From positions 1 to 9,260 of the forward strand of contig JABMQB010000253.1 of the NCBI GenBank assembly GCA_013203525.1: a stretch of DNA of 9,260 nt, in the 5' to 3' direction. Positions 1-6,979 of the stretch are shown one piece after another. Source of the DNA: Mariniphaga sp. (GTDB lineage Bacteria > Bacteroidota > Bacteroidia > Bacteroidales > Prolixibacteraceae). Positions within the stretch are counted from its first letter, which is position 1; every line of letters starts with the position of its first letter. A program made the position numbers and the translations under genes. A model generated the notes under the pieces. It was not told where the DNA came from, ran no database searches, and was given only the letters and a program-made list of their open reading frames with translations.

Positions 1-1430
1 ATGTAAATTCCAATGTTTATATTACCGGTAAAATGACTGCAGGCCTGTGGTTTGAAGATATTTGGTTGGGGGGCGAGTTGTTTGTAGCAAAATACGATTC
101 AACAGGTGGGCTACTATGGGCAAAACCTATTGATGGCTCTACCATGACAGTCAGTAGCATAGCTACAGATTCTGAAGAAAATTGTTATGTTGTAGGCTGG
201 TTTAGCAGCCTTCTAATCTCAGATACCATAGAAATATGGAGTGAAAATTTTTTATCCCGTTTATTTATTATAAAGTATAACAAAGACGGTGAAACCGTTT
301 GGATTAACAGTTTCCTTAACAGAAACATTTCCTTTAAAGAGAATTACAGGATAAAACCTGCCGGCATTTCAATTAATGAAAAATATAAGCATATATATAT
401 AACGGGTATGGATTATTATGATGAAGATGGTAACCGTGATTCTAAGCTTTTTATTGCAAAATGCAGCTTGGAGGGAGGTGATCTTTTAAGTTTTACTACC
501 ATAGCAAAAAGTAACGCTTACCCCAGGTCACGTTATAGAAATTACGGATATGGTATTGTAAATGACAGCTCTTCTGTTTATATATGTGGATCTATGAAAA
601 AAAGTGAAGGAAAATGTAATTTTTATATAGCAAAATTAGACACTAATCTGAATATTATATGGGAAAAACAACCTGTTGAATCAGAACTAGCAAGTATTGC
701 TTACGATATTGCCCTTGATGATGAAAACAACGCTTATATAACGGGATATTATTCCGATTCTATTACCATCGGAATGAAATCATTCACATCGCTGGGAGAG
801 CAGGATTTATTTATAGCAAAATATTCTGGTGAAGGTGAATTTATTTGGGCAAAAAGTGCCGGCTCTGCAATTGCCGGTTATAAAGGGTACGATTTTGGTT
901 ACTCCCTCAGTTTTGATAATTATAACAGTATTTATTTATCAGGTTATGTAGGTGAGGATGCTATTTTCTCTCCTGAAACCCAAACTCAATATGAAGGGCC
1001 TTTCCTTGCAAAATTAAATAAGTTTGGAGATTATGAATTTGTAAATTCATATTTTACGGGGTATAATTCCGTATATGAATGGGGAGCAGGCCGTGTAGCA
1101 TGTAGCCCAGATGGCAGCCTGTATTTTACTACCAATATCCAGGATTCTATATCGCTAGGTGTACCCTTTTATAAACAGGGATTGGAAAGCGGTGGTTTTG
1201 AGCTTTACCCCAACCCGGCAAATGAAGTAGTAAATTTCAGGTATAACCCAAACCAAACAATAACTTCAGCACGAATTATAAACCTTTCGGGGCAAACTGT
1301 TTACGAGTCAAAGGATATTAAAACCAACCAGCTCAATATTGGTTTTTTGAAGAGTGGTATTTACCTGGTTGAGCTTGAGTTTTCAGATAAAAGCAGAGCT
1401 ATACAGAAATTTATTGTTAAGAAAAAATGA
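1..1430 (+). CDS. Secreted beta-propeller (SBBP-type) repeat protein with T9SS C-terminal sorting domain, 5'-truncated by window
   Basis: The frame is open from position 3, and the codons before the first ATG (33) already read VNSNVYITGK, a copy of the internal repeat, so the true start lies upstream. Numbering from the ATG at 33, the protein is built of about 50-70-residue repeats. Each has a strand like [NSH]xYxxG (Tyr near 52, 122, 183, 235, 301 and 364) and a strand like LFIAKY followed by a Trp (near 19, 79, 142, 200, 262 and 326). This resembles SBBP/beta-propeller repeats. Residues 390-465 form a type A T9SS sorting domain: ELYPNPANE, then SARIINLSGQ, SGIYLVEL and a basic KFIVKKK end. 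The inferred fate is export by Sec, passage through the T9SS, and surface attachment or release after tail cleavage. Ligand and function are unknown. It stands apart from the next gene by 168 nt containing two hairpins. Confidence 0.88.
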   Translation, partial: VNSNVYITGKMTAGLWFEDIWLGGELFVAKYDSTGGLLWAKPIDGSTMTVSSIATDSEENCYVVGWFSSLLISDTIEIWSENFLSRLFIIKYNKDGETVWINSFLNRNISFKENYRIKPAGISINEKYKHIYITGMDYYDEDGNRDSKLFIAKCSLEGGDLLSFTTIAKSNAYPRSRYRNYGYGIVNDSSSVYICGSMKKSEGKCNFYIAKLDTNLNIIWEKQPVESELASIAYDIALDDENNAYITGYYSDSITIGMKSFTSLGEQDLFIAKYSGEGEFIWAKSAGSAIAGYKGYDFGYSLSFDNYNSIYLSGYVGEDAIFSPETQTQYEGPFLAKLNKFGDYEFVNSYFTGYNSVYEWGAGRVACSPDGSLYFTTNIQDSISLGVPFYKQGLESGGFELYPNPANEVVNFRYNPNQTITSARIINLSGQTVYESKDIKTNQLNIGFLKSGIYLVELEFSDKSRAIQKFIVKKK

Positions 1431-1442
1431 GGTTTGAACCGG

Positions 1443-1490
1443 GTGTCGGACTTGAAAAGTCCGACACATTTCCGGAGTTAAAAACTCCGG
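1443..1490. repeat. Tandem pair of perfect hairpins, REP-like element
   Basis: Two inverted repeats lie 4 nt apart. The first (1443-1467) has 11-bp arms, GTGTCGGACTT and its exact complement, around the loop GAA. The second (1472-1490) has 8-bp arms, CCGGAGTT and its complement, around the loop AAA. Both share the core YCGGA[C/G]TT-nnn-AA[G/C]TCCGR, and the two differing stem positions change on both sides so that pairing is kept. The element is much more GC-rich than its flanks. No long T-tract follows either stem, so a classical intrinsic terminator is less likely than a dispersed palindromic repeat, although the first stem could still stop or protect the 3' end of the upstream transcript. 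Identity as a multicopy family is inferred, since only one copy lies in the window. Confidence 0.75.
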
Positions 1491-1575
1491 CTCCAGGGTG
1501 ATGTTAATCAAAAATTGTATTATAAATTCAAATTATCGCTTCATAAGTATTTTATTCATTCTCTCTCAAATAAAT

Positions 1576-1583
1576 TATCTTTA
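1576..1583 (+). promoter_or_regulatory. Possible -7 element for the flippase gene
   Basis: TATCTTTA differs from the Bacteroidota -7 consensus TAnnTTTG only at the last base. It ends 15 nt before the TTG start at 1599. I see no clear TTTG -33 box at the expected distance, so this is a weak call. Confidence 0.3.
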
Positions 1584-1598
1584 CTAAAATTTGTTTGA

Positions 1599-3089
1599 TT
1601 GAATACCTATAAAAAATTAGCAAGCGATACTGCAATTTACGGAATGAGTAGCATTATAGGGCGGTTCCTTAATTGGTGGCTTGTTCCATATTATTCCAGG
1701 TTATTTTTACCTGATGTATATGCAGTTGTTACCAATTTATATGCGTATGTAGCTTTTTTATTAATCCTTTTAACTTACGGGATGGAAACCGGGTTTTTTA
1801 GGTTTGCTTCAAAATCAGATAATCCCAAAAAAGTATATTCAACATCTGTTATTTCATTGTTTTTCACTACTATTTCTTTTATTCTTTTACTGCTTGTTTT
1901 TAAAAACGATATAGCTCAATTAATTAATTATGAAGATCATAGTGAATATATTTTGTGGCTTAGTATTATTGTTGGGTTAGATGCGTTTACAGCAATACCT
2001 TTTGCTAAACTCAGGCTTGAAAACAGGCCCCTTAAATTTGCGCTTATTAAGTTTATCAACATCGGATTTAATATTGGATTTAACTTATTTTTCTTGTCGC
2101 TTTGCCCTTATTTGTTAAAACAGAACCCTGATTCATTTGTCTCTGTTTTTTATTCACCCAACATTGGTGTAGGCTATGTTTTAATATCTAATTTGCTTGC
2201 TACCTCAATTACCTTGATTTTGCTTTTACCCGAAATATTAAAAATTTCATTTGAATTTGATAAGAAATTACTTTTAAAAATGCTGGATTATTCATTCCCT
2301 GTTTTAATAGTTGGATTAGCAGGCATGGTTAACCAAAACATTGATAAAATATTAATTCCTTTTTTAGTTCACGAAGAAAGAGATGCGATGTATCAATTAG
2401 GTATTTATGGGGCAAATTACAAAATAGCTGTTTTAATGAACATGTTTATTCAGGCTTTCAGGTATGCTTTTGAACCTTTCTTTTTTTCACGTGGAACGGC
2501 AAAAGATGATAAAAAAGTACATGCGGTTATAATGAATTATTTTGTAATTTTTGGATTACTTATTTTCCTTGGAATAATGCTGTATATCGACATTGTAAAA
2601 ATACTTATTGATTCATCTTATCATGAAGGATTAAAAATTGTACCGATCATATTACTGGCAAATTTATTTCTGGGTATTTACTATGCTCTTTCATTGTGGT
2701 ATAAATTGGTTGACAAAACCAGGTATGGAGCCTACATTGCAATTATAGGAGCCATAATTACTTTAATTCTGAATATTGTTTTAATTCCATTGTTGGGTTA
2801 TATGGGTTCGGCAATTGCTGTTTTTGTATGCTTTTTTACAATGATGGTTATTTCATATTTTATGGGTCAAAAGTTTTACCCAATTTCATACAATGTTAAA
2901 TCGATAGGAATGTATACTGCTGTTGCATTAGCCTTGTATTTCTTATCGACTCTAACAACATCTTTTACAGCGATTTATAAATTTGGTTTGAATACAGCTC
3001 TATTTATAGTATTTTTAGCTTATATCTATTTCAAAGAAAAAAACAGTATCAAACAAATACTTAATTTTCGTAAAACGGTAATTAAGTAG
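1599..3089 (+). CDS. Polysaccharide/oligosaccharide flippase (Wzx-like, MVF/MATE superfamily)
   Basis: The 496-residue protein is almost entirely hydrophobic, with about 14 predicted membrane spans (roughly 12-36, 44-66, 81-101, 117-139, 145-170, 190-212, 228-250, 270-292, 310-335, 346-366, 378-398, 401-421, 434-454 and 461-477). Family members flip lipid-linked oligosaccharide repeat units across the inner membrane for O-antigen, capsule or exopolysaccharide assembly. The N-terminal stretch KKLASDTAIYGMSSIIGRF and the later MVNQNIDKILIP segment are typical of the Bacteroidota flippases I know. The start is TTG at 1599, directly after an in-frame TGA (1596-1598). The next start, ATG at 1644, would remove the conserved LASDTAIYG segment, so TTG is preferred. 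No glycosyltransferase genes adjoin it, so it is not inside an obvious polysaccharide cluster and its substrate cannot be told. The length is normal. Confidence 0.87.
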   Translation: MNTYKKLASDTAIYGMSSIIGRFLNWWLVPYYSRLFLPDVYAVVTNLYAYVAFLLILLTYGMETGFFRFASKSDNPKKVYSTSVISLFFTTISFILLLLVFKNDIAQLINYEDHSEYILWLSIIVGLDAFTAIPFAKLRLENRPLKFALIKFINIGFNIGFNLFFLSLCPYLLKQNPDSFVSVFYSPNIGVGYVLISNLLATSITLILLLPEILKISFEFDKKLLLKMLDYSFPVLIVGLAGMVNQNIDKILIPFLVHEERDAMYQLGIYGANYKIAVLMNMFIQAFRYAFEPFFFSRGTAKDDKKVHAVIMNYFVIFGLLIFLGIMLYIDIVKILIDSSYHEGLKIVPIILLANLFLGIYYALSLWYKLVDKTRYGAYIAIIGAIITLILNIVLIPLLGYMGSAIAVFVCFFTMMVISYFMGQKFYPISYNVKSIGMYTAVALALYFLSTLTTSFTAIYKFGLNTALFIVFLAYIYFKEKNSIKQILNFRKTVIK

Positions 3090-3099
3090 TCATAAGTAT

Positions 3100-3107
3100 T
3101 AAATTTG
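3100..3107 (+). promoter_or_regulatory. Candidate -7 element for the rpiB-lutB-rrf2 unit
   Basis: TAAATTTG matches the Bacteroidota -7 consensus TAnnTTTG exactly and ends 20 nt before the rpiB ATG. It lies in the 38-nt gap after the flippase. A good -33 TTTG is not visible about 19 nt upstream, where the sequence is the end of the flippase gene. If real, transcription would start about 10-15 nt before rpiB. Confidence 0.45.
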
Positions 3108-3127
3108 CAGTTTTTTTATAAAAGGCA

Positions 3128-3568
3128 ATGAATAGAAAAGTTATAGCACTGGCAAGCGATCATGCGGGATTTGATAAAAAAGAAGTAATTAAAAAATATC
3201 TCAACAGCAAAAAAATTCAATATAAAGATTTTGGCTGTTTTAGTGCTGAAGATGTTGATTACCCTGATTTTGCACATAAAATTGCGGAAGCAATTGATAA
3301 AGGCGAATTTGAAACCGGGATAACATTTTGTGGTTCGGGGCAGGGAATTAGTATTACGGCTAATAAACATCAGAATGTCCGTTCAGCTTTATGCTGGAAT
3401 GCTGAAATTGCAAAACTTTCGAAAGAACACAACAACGCCAATATTTGTGCAATCCCAGGAAGGTATGTTACCAACGAAGAAGCCATTGCAATTGTTAAAG
3501 CATACCTGTCGGCTTCGTTTGAAGGGGGCAGGCATTTACGAAGAATAAAAAAAATCCCTTTAGACTGA
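3128..3568 (+). CDS. rpiB: Ribose-5-phosphate isomerase B
   Basis: This enzyme interconverts ribose 5-phosphate and ribulose 5-phosphate in the non-oxidative pentose phosphate pathway, in the cytoplasm. The 146 residues match the usual RpiB/LacAB length. Visible family features are the N-terminal phosphate-site segment ASDHAGF (Asp11, His12), DYPDFA (44-49), the catalytic loop FCGSGQGISITANK with Cys68 as the likely general base, KEHNNAN (His101), the PGR turn (110-112) and the C-terminal SFEGGRHLRR. Ser70 stands where E. coli RpiB has Thr in the CGTG loop, a conservative change. The ATG at 3128 gives a family-typical N-terminus. The stop TGA (3566-3568) shares its last A with the ATG of the lutB-like gene, which suggests co-transcription and translational coupling. 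A role as allose-6-phosphate or galactose-6-phosphate isomerase is possible but less likely, with no allose or lactose genes near. Confidence 0.95.
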   Translation: MNRKVIALASDHAGFDKKEVIKKYLNSKKIQYKDFGCFSAEDVDYPDFAHKIAEAIDKGEFETGITFCGSGQGISITANKHQNVRSALCWNAEIAKLSKEHNNANICAIPGRYVTNEEAIAIVKAYLSASFEGGRHLRRIKKIPLD

Positions 3569-4938
3569 TGGCCAGTCAAAAACAAATATTTCTAAAAAAA
3601 TCGAAAATTGCTTTCGATAAAAACCACCGTAAAACAATAAAACATAATATGTCTCAATACGATAATGCTGTTAAAAAGGGTAAACAGCGTTATTTAGATA
3701 TTGAACGGGCAAAAGAACGGGCTTCTTTTGTTAAAAGTAAGGTTATGAACAATTTGCCGGATTATCTTGAGGAATTTGAAAAAAATATAGTATCAAGGGG
3801 GTCAGAAGTTTTATGGGCAAAAAACAGCAAAGAAGCAATCGACCATATAACACATGTTTTTGAAAATAGCAAAGCCAAACTGCTGGTAAAAAGTAAGTCG
3901 ATGATTTCAGAAGAGATTGAGTTGAACGATTATTCTGAAAAAGCTGGTGTTGAACCTGTTGAAACTGATCTGGGAGAATTTATTGTGCAGACTGCAAATG
4001 AAAAACCATACCATATTTTGACGCCAGCAATGCATAAGTCGAAACACGATGTAGCAAAACTTTTTCACGAAAAATTTGATACGCCTGAAAATGCCACACC
4101 TGAAGAGTTAACACAATATGTAAGAGGCGTTTTACGAAAAAAATTTACATCGGCAGAAATTGGAGTTACCGGAGCAAATTTTTTGGTTGCCGATGTTGGG
4201 GGTGTTGCTTTAGTTGAAAATGAAGGAAATGGCTTGATGTCGGTGTCATTTCCCAAAAATCATATTGTTATTACCGGAATAGAAAAAGTAATTCCATCGA
4301 TAAACGATCTGCCATTATTTTTACCATTGCTTTCTTCTATAGGCACAGGGCAACAAGTTACGGTATACAACTCATTGTTACTTGGCCCTAAGCAAAAGGG
4401 CGAAACTTTTGGACCTGAAAAAATGGTGGTCGTTTTAATAGATAATAGCTGTTCTGAAATTTATAAGGAAGAAACACACAGGGATGTACTTAAATGTATT
4501 CGGTGCGGAGCATGTTTAAATGCTTGCCCTATTTATAAAAATGTTGGTGGATATACTTATAATACAGAATATACAGGACCTATTGGATCGGTAATAACTC
4601 CCTTCATGAAAGGATTTGATGACTTTTCCCATTTGAGTTATGCATGTACAGTATGTGGGCGTTGTACCGAAGTGTGTCCGGTAAAAATACCACTACACAA
4701 CCTGTTGCTTTTAAATCGGAAAAAAGCAGTGGAAAAAAAATTACAGCCCATATTTTGGGAAGTAGGGATGAAGGCATATAAATTTGCTTTTGAAAAAAGG
4801 GCAAGGCTGGATGCTGTAAAAGGAGCTACAAAAAACACAGTTTTAAAATGCGGATTAAATCTTTTAGGAAAAAATAAAAAAAATCCCCAATTTGCAGATC
4901 AGTCTTTTAGTCGGCAAAGTAAAAATAAAAATAAATAG
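3568..4938 (+). CDS. lutB: LutB-like lactate utilization protein: LUD domain plus two 4Fe-4S motifs
   Basis: The 456 residues are close to the length of B. subtilis LutB and E. coli YkgF. Residues about 70-295 form the LUD (DUF162) domain, including KSKSMISEEIELN and the GVTGANFLVADVGG region. Two ferredoxin-like clusters follow, Cys310-x2-Cys313-x2-Cys316-x3-Cys320-Pro and Cys360-x2-Cys363-x2-Cys366-x3-Cys370-Pro, so it probably carries two [4Fe-4S] clusters. The C-terminus keeps a degenerate form of the family tail (FADQSF) and ends in Lys/Asn-rich residues. In known systems LutB works with LutA (CCG-domain Fe-S protein) and LutC (a second LUD protein) to oxidise L-lactate to pyruvate. Neither partner is in the window. 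The start overlaps the rpiB stop by 1 nt, and an Rrf2 regulator begins 3 nt after its stop, so all three are probably one transcript. The family call is firm; lactate as substrate is inferred. Confidence 0.9.
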   Translation: MASQKQIFLKKSKIAFDKNHRKTIKHNMSQYDNAVKKGKQRYLDIERAKERASFVKSKVMNNLPDYLEEFEKNIVSRGSEVLWAKNSKEAIDHITHVFENSKAKLLVKSKSMISEEIELNDYSEKAGVEPVETDLGEFIVQTANEKPYHILTPAMHKSKHDVAKLFHEKFDTPENATPEELTQYVRGVLRKKFTSAEIGVTGANFLVADVGGVALVENEGNGLMSVSFPKNHIVITGIEKVIPSINDLPLFLPLLSSIGTGQQVTVYNSLLLGPKQKGETFGPEKMVVVLIDNSCSEIYKEETHRDVLKCIRCGACLNACPIYKNVGGYTYNTEYTGPIGSVITPFMKGFDDFSHLSYACTVCGRCTEVCPVKIPLHNLLLLNRKKAVEKKLQPIFWEVGMKAYKFAFEKRARLDAVKGATKNTVLKCGLNLLGKNKKNPQFADQSFSRQSKNKNK

Positions 4939-4941
4939 GCT

Positions 4942-5385
4942 ATGTTATCAAATACTTGTAAATATGCGTTACGTGCCTTGATTTACCTTGGCAAATTTTC
5001 GGAGGACGGAAAAAAAATAGGGATTAAAAAAATATCGGAAGATCTGGATTTATCCAGTCCCTTTCTTGGAAAAATTCTTCAGTTCCTTGTTAAACAGAAA
5101 TTATTGGTTTCAGTTAAAGGGCCAAATGGGGGATTTGGTTTAGGAAAGGCACCTGATAAAATCAGCCTTTGGGATATTGTAATTACTGTTGATGGCGAAG
5201 AGTTTTTTACAAATTGCCTAATAGGGCTTGAGCCATGCATAAATCACGATCCAACAAAACCATTATGCCCGGTTCATAAAAAATATGCTAAATTGAGGGA
5301 TGAAATAGCAGTATTTTACAAAGAAACATCTCTTCAGGTTATCAGCGATGATATTGATAAATTTGAGGATTTGATTAAGCTTTAA
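4942..5385 (+). CDS. Rrf2-family transcriptional regulator with three-cysteine motif
   Basis: The 147-residue protein has the standard Rrf2 layout: the N-terminal helix MLSNTCKYALRALIYL, a winged helix-turn-helix at about 26-60 (IKKISEDLDLSSPFLGKIL), the wing VKGPNGGFGL (58-67), and a C-terminal region with Cys92, Cys99 and Cys109. Rrf2 proteins such as IscR and NsrR often bind an Fe-S cluster through three C-terminal cysteines and respond to Fe-S, oxygen or nitric oxide. The segment CLIGLEPC is typical, but the gap to the third cysteine is nine residues, longer than the roughly five I expect. The gene starts 3 nt after the lutB-like stop, so it may control its own operon. Its TAA overlaps the stop of the convergent VanZ-like gene. 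The effector and target sites cannot be read from the sequence. Confidence 0.9.
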   Translation: MLSNTCKYALRALIYLGKFSEDGKKIGIKKISEDLDLSSPFLGKILQFLVKQKLLVSVKGPNGGFGLGKAPDKISLWDIVITVDGEEFFTNCLIGLEPCINHDPTKPLCPVHKKYAKLRDEIAVFYKETSLQVISDDIDKFEDLIKL

Positions 5386-5759
5386 AAAAATTGTTCGATT
5401 TTCTTTTCTGAAATAAATATACGATAGAAAATTATTGCTAATATTATTCCGGCAAAATTGGCAAGGAAATCGTTTAAATCACCATGACGCAAAACTGCAA
5501 CTTTTTCCTGTAATATTTCGATACACCCGCTTAATAATGTGGCTATTACTAATGCAAAAAAATAATTCCACTTTGTAATTTTTAAAAACGGTTTAATTAT
5601 AAGTATTGTAAAAATAAAATAAAATCCAAGGTGTACAATTTTGTCGAAATGGGGAATATTAAAAATTGGGACTGAAGGTAAACCATCGCCGGGTATTAAG
5701 CTTAAATAACAAATAATAAGTAACCAAATTCCCGGTTTCCAGAAATAAACTATCTTCAT
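5382..5759 (-). CDS. VanZ-like family small integral membrane protein
   Basis: The 125-residue protein has four hydrophobic spans (about 8-24, 41-57, 63-83 and 98-116). It carries the VanZ-family polar signature in order: FDKIVHLGFY (Asp39, His43), GCIEILQ (Glu81), then RHGDLNDFLANFAG (Arg91, Asp94, Asp97, Asn101). VanZ itself gives low-level teicoplanin resistance, but most short family members are chromosomal proteins of unknown function, and no van genes are nearby, so resistance should not be assumed. It is the only minus-strand gene here. It faces rrf2 tail to tail with the two stop codons overlapping, and diverges from hemW across only 43 nt. The ATG (complement of 5757-5759) gives a sensible N-terminus with MKIVYFWK before the first span. 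Confidence 0.86.
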   Translation of the reverse strand: MKIVYFWKPGIWLLIICYLSLIPGDGLPSVPIFNIPHFDKIVHLGFYFIFTILIIKPFLKITKWNYFFALVIATLLSGCIEILQEKVAVLRHGDLNDFLANFAGIILAIIFYRIFISEKKIEQFF

Positions 5760-5767
5760 TTTTAAAT

Positions 5768-5780
5768 TGATTTGAAATCA
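5768..5780. promoter_or_regulatory. 13-bp palindrome in the VanZ-like/hemW divergent intergenic region
   Basis: TGATTT-G-AAATCA is a perfect inverted repeat with 6-bp arms and a one-base centre, in the 43-nt gap between two divergent starts. The site overlaps TTGATTTG (5767-5774), one mismatch from the -7 consensus TAnnTTTG in the hemW direction. It could be an operator, but a palindrome this short in AT-rich DNA can arise by chance. Confidence 0.25.
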
Positions 5781-5802
5781 TAAACTTAAAAAATATTATT
5801 GT

Positions 5803-6936
5803 ATGGCAGGAATTTACATCCATATTCCTTTTTGCCACCGTAAATGTGCGTATTGCGATTTTTATAAAACCACAGACCTTTCATTTAAATCAAGGTTTAT
5901 CGATGCTATATTAAAAGAATTAAACCAACGCAAAGATTTTTTTCAGGGAGAATCTATTAATACTATTTATTTTGGGGGCGGGACACCTTCGGTTCTTGCC
6001 TACCATGAAATAGAATTGATACTTGAAAAAATCGGGAATTTGTTTGTTGTTAAAAAAAATGCAGAAATAACTTTCGAAGCAAATCCCGACGACCTTACTC
6101 CGCCGTATCTGAAAAATCTATCTGAAACACCAGTTAACAGGTTAAGCATTGGTGTTCAATCGTTTTTTGAAAACGACTTGAAAATGATGAATCGCCGGCA
6201 CAATTCTATTCAGGCTTCAAAATGTGTAGAAGATGCATTTGACTCCGGATTTGAGAATATAAGCATCGACCTTATTTATGGATTGCCTGGATTAAATATT
6301 GATAGCTGGAAAACAAATCTTTATAAGGCTTTTTTGTTGCCCGTTGACCATATTTCTGCATATCATTTAACCTATCATAAGGGAACATGGTTTTATGATT
6401 TATTAAAGAAAGGAATTATTAAAGAAATAAGCGAAGATGACAGTATTGCTCAATTTGAAGTATTAATTGAGATTGCAATAAAAAATGGTTTTGAACATTA
6501 TGAGATATCAAATTTTGCTAAAAATGAAATGTATTCAAAACACAATTCATCATACTGGTTTAATGAAAAATACCTGGGTATCGGCCCATCTGCACATTCA
6601 TACGATACGAAAACCAGGCAATGGAATATATCGAATCTTGAAAAGTATTTTCGATTTATTGAGTCTGAGAAGGTTTTTTTTGAAAAGGAAATTCTTTCAG
6701 AAACAGATAAGTTTAATGATTATATTATTACGCGATTACGCACAAAATGGGGCATTTCGGAACAGCAACTTGCAACAAGTTTCGGTATAGAAAAGTGGAA
6801 TTTTTTGGAGAAAAATATTCAGCCATATTTAACAAACAGATATATTATTGAAAAAAATGGTGCTTTTACTTTAACCCAAAAGGGGATGTTTATTTTTGAT
6901 AAAATTATGGAAGCATTAATTTTTGTCGAAACCTGA
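5803..6936 (+). CDS. hemW: Radical SAM heme chaperone HemW (coproporphyrinogen III oxidase-like)
   Basis: The 377-residue length is normal for HemW. The radical SAM cluster motif is Cys11-x3-Cys15-x2-Cys18-x-Phe20 (HIPFCHRKCAYCDF). Phe in place of the fourth cysteine of HemN is the usual HemW mark, so this is called a heme chaperone and not an oxygen-independent coproporphyrinogen oxidase. Other family segments are YFGGGTPS (56-63, SAM binding), FEANP (91-95), RLSIGVQSF (113-121), DLIYGLPG (156-163), HNSSYW (247-252) and YLGIGPSAHS (257-266), followed by the C-terminal HemN_C-type domain. In the segment LTYHKGT, His192 sits where relatives usually have Glu, a minor oddity. The role by homology is binding heme and passing it to respiratory or other hemoproteins at the membrane. 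The ATG at 5803 places the HIPFC motif at its usual distance. It appears to be monocistronic. Confidence 0.93.
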   Translation: MAGIYIHIPFCHRKCAYCDFYKTTDLSFKSRFIDAILKELNQRKDFFQGESINTIYFGGGTPSVLAYHEIELILEKIGNLFVVKKNAEITFEANPDDLTPPYLKNLSETPVNRLSIGVQSFFENDLKMMNRRHNSIQASKCVEDAFDSGFENISIDLIYGLPGLNIDSWKTNLYKAFLLPVDHISAYHLTYHKGTWFYDLLKKGIIKEISEDDSIAQFEVLIEIAIKNGFEHYEISNFAKNEMYSKHNSSYWFNEKYLGIGPSAHSYDTKTRQWNISNLEKYFRFIESEKVFFEKEILSETDKFNDYIITRLRTKWGISEQQLATSFGIEKWNFLEKNIQPYLTNRYIIEKNGAFTLTQKGMFIFDKIMEALIFVET

Positions 6937-6979
6937 ACCATATTGAAGTGAATATTTAAAAAAATGTTAACGGTCTTAT

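Noticed and set aside
1498..1598. A possible small gene or RNA in the 100 nt before the flippase.
   Set aside because: The stretch is AT-rich, has no credible ORF and no further stable hairpin beyond the paired repeat; only a weak promoter-like match is visible.
3543..4886. The same 15-bp string (AAT, eight A, TCCC) near the ends of rpiB (3544-3558) and the lutB-like gene (4873-4887).
   Set aside because: It encodes Lys-Lys-Ile/Asn-Pro-like ends in low-complexity A-rich DNA; coincidence is the simplest explanation.
5382..5759. Teicoplanin or vancomycin resistance from the VanZ-like gene.
   Set aside because: There are no vanA/H/X/S/R relatives nearby, and the short VanZ-like family is widespread with no resistance role; the family name alone is not evidence.
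6485..6790. A 101-codon plus-strand frame inside hemW, and many similar short frames inside rpiB, lutB and the TPR gene on both strands.
   Set aside because: They lie wholly within well-supported genes in other frames, show no domain or signal features, and read as shadows.
5803..6936. HemN-type oxygen-independent coproporphyrinogen oxidase.
   Set aside because: The motif is CxxxCxxCxF, not CxxxCxxCxC, and the short N-terminus fits HemW.
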